From JBOGUF01 sp050696075 (GTDB taxonomy: Bacteria; Chloroflexota; Chloroflexia; Thermomicrobiales; UBA6265), in the NCBI GenBank assembly GCA_050696075.1, contig JBOGUF010000091.1:1-5360 (forward strand): a stretch of DNA of 5,360 nt, read 5' to 3'. The notes under the pieces were generated by a model. It was not told where the DNA came from and searched no databases. It saw nothing but the letters and a program-made list of their open reading frames with translations. The position numbers were made by a program, and so were the translations under genes. Within the stretch, counting starts at the first letter, position 1, and each line of letters starts with the position of its first letter. Shown here in pieces: positions 4,602 to 5,360 of the stretch.

Positions 4602-5281
4602 TCCGGGTGCTAATCGTCGAGGAGGCGCTACTGTTCCGGCGGGGACTCGCCAGTTGCCTGGCGGGCGACGCGCTGATCGCTGTCGTCGGGCGGGCGGCGA
4701 CCGCAGCCGAGGGCTACGCCCTCGCCGACGATCTGCTGCCCGCAGTGGCGCTGGTCGGCACGACGCTGCCCGACGCTCCCGGCCTCGCCGCCGCCGCGGC
4801 GATGCGCCGCCGCTTCCCGGGGATCGCGACCATCGTGGTGTCGCCGCACGAGAGCGACAACGAGCTATTCGAGGCGATCCGTGCCGGCGCCTCGTCCTAC
4901 TGCGACCAGAACATCTCGGACGAGCAACTCACTGCACTGGTCCGCCGGGCGTCCAGCGGCGAGTACGCCATCAACGAGCAACTCCTGGAGAAACCGTCCG
5001 TCGCCGCGCGCGTGCTCGCGCAGTTCCGCGCCGTCGGCCAGACCGGGCTGGCCCCGCCGACCGTCTACGCGCCGCTGACCGCCCGCGAGCGGGAAATCCT
5101 GCGCGGAGTCAGCGACGGGATGACCAACGACGAGATTGGCTACGCTCTCGGCATCAGCGGCCAGACAGTGAAGAACCACGTCACCTCGATCATGCGCAAG
5201 CTCGCCGTCAACGACCGCACGCACGCGGTCGTCACGGCGTTGCGCCGCGGCTGGCTGACGATCGACGAATCTAACTATTAG
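4598..5281 (+). CDS. NarL/FixJ-type regulator with degenerate receiver and LuxR-type HTH
   Basis: A 227-residue DNA-binding regulator. Residues 1-118 have the receiver fold (IRVLIVEEALLFRRGL at the start, GASSYCD at the fifth strand). Residues 160-220 are a LuxR/NarL helix-turn-helix: LTAREREILRGVSDG, TNDEIGYALGISGQTVKNHV as the HTH core, then MRKLAVNDRTHAVV. The DNA-binding half looks fully functional. The receiver is not standard. The usual acidic pair is E8-E9, the phospho-acceptor Asp position holds Gly54 (ALVGTTLP), and the conserved Lys is Gln104 (YCDQN). The Ser/Thr switch position is kept as S82 and the aromatic switch as Y101. It should therefore not be controlled by Asp phosphorylation; constitutive dimerisation, ligand or partner-protein control are possibilities. 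No histidine kinase is in view. Targets are unknown; the neighbouring nuclease or secreted-protein genes are candidates only by position. Confidence 0.95.
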   Translation: MIRVLIVEEALLFRRGLASCLAGDALIAVVGRAATAAEGYALADDLLPAVALVGTTLPDAPGLAAAAAMRRRFPGIATIVVSPHESDNELFEAIRAGASSYCDQNISDEQLTALVRRASSGEYAINEQLLEKPSVAARVLAQFRAVGQTGLAPPTVYAPLTAREREILRGVSDGMTNDEIGYALGISGQTVKNHVTSIMRKLAVNDRTHAVVTALRRGWLTIDESNY

Positions 5282-5286
5282 GAGGG

Positions 5287-5310
5287 AGCGGCGTCGCGAC
5301 GGCCGCGTTT
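5287..5310 (+). terminator. Possible terminator after the regulator gene
   Basis: The palindrome CGTCGCGACG (5291-5300) starts 9 bases after the stop codon. The stem extends with GCGG (5287-5290) against CCGC (5302-5305) if G5301 is bulged, and it is followed by GTTTCC. The T-run is short, so efficiency is doubtful. The remaining bases to 5360 show no gene start. Confidence 0.35.
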
Positions 5311-5360
5311 CCCTGGACGTAGGGCAAGACGGCAGGGGTGCGGGGCGAGGACCGCTCATC

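Overview
The window is high-GC bacterial DNA. It holds four real genes: one on the minus strand, cut by the left edge, and three on the plus strand. Gene content suggests a Gram-positive-like lineage or Chloroflexota (Thermomicrobia/Sphaerobacter-like). The hints are a zinc-ribbon/one-TM anchored nuclease, a secreted matrixin-like protein with a bacterial SH3 domain, and a NarL-type regulator ending in a VVTALRRGW-like helix. The lineage is an inference; no marker gene fixes it.

Left part (1-1222, minus strand): the 5' 407 codons of a secreted, low-complexity, Gly/Val/Thr-rich repeat protein that runs off the window. It is easy to miss because long antisense frames on the plus strand cover it. 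A sigma70-like promoter (1302-1330) and a G-quadruplex motif (1341-1363) lie upstream of it.

Divergent gap (about 1256-2065): some 800 bases without a convincing gene, holding several hairpins and palindromes, a three-copy heptamer repeat and, at the right end, a good promoter (1985-2013) for the next gene.

Middle (2066-3184, plus): a secreted matrixin-like protein. Its zinc motif starts with Gln instead of His (QELGHGFGLHH), and it carries a C-terminal SH3b domain. The segment between the two domains uses the same 'DVTG..' wording as the divergent repeat protein, which suggests the two surface or secreted proteins are related in history or function.

Right part (3513-5281, plus): a membrane-anchored staphylococcal-nuclease-family enzyme with an N-terminal zinc ribbon and intact catalytic residues, then a NarL/FixJ-type regulator whose receiver has lost the phospho-acceptor Asp and the conserved Lys. 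The nuclease Shine-Dalgarno (SD) sequence lies in the 3' arm of a perfect hairpin. The regulator and the matrixin-like gene each start at a GTG that overlaps the TGA of a tiny upstream ORF (GTGA), a possible translational-coupling arrangement. Three of the four products are predicted to be exported or membrane-anchored, so the window looks like a cell-surface/secretion neighbourhood with an atypical regulator. No complete named system could be recognised.
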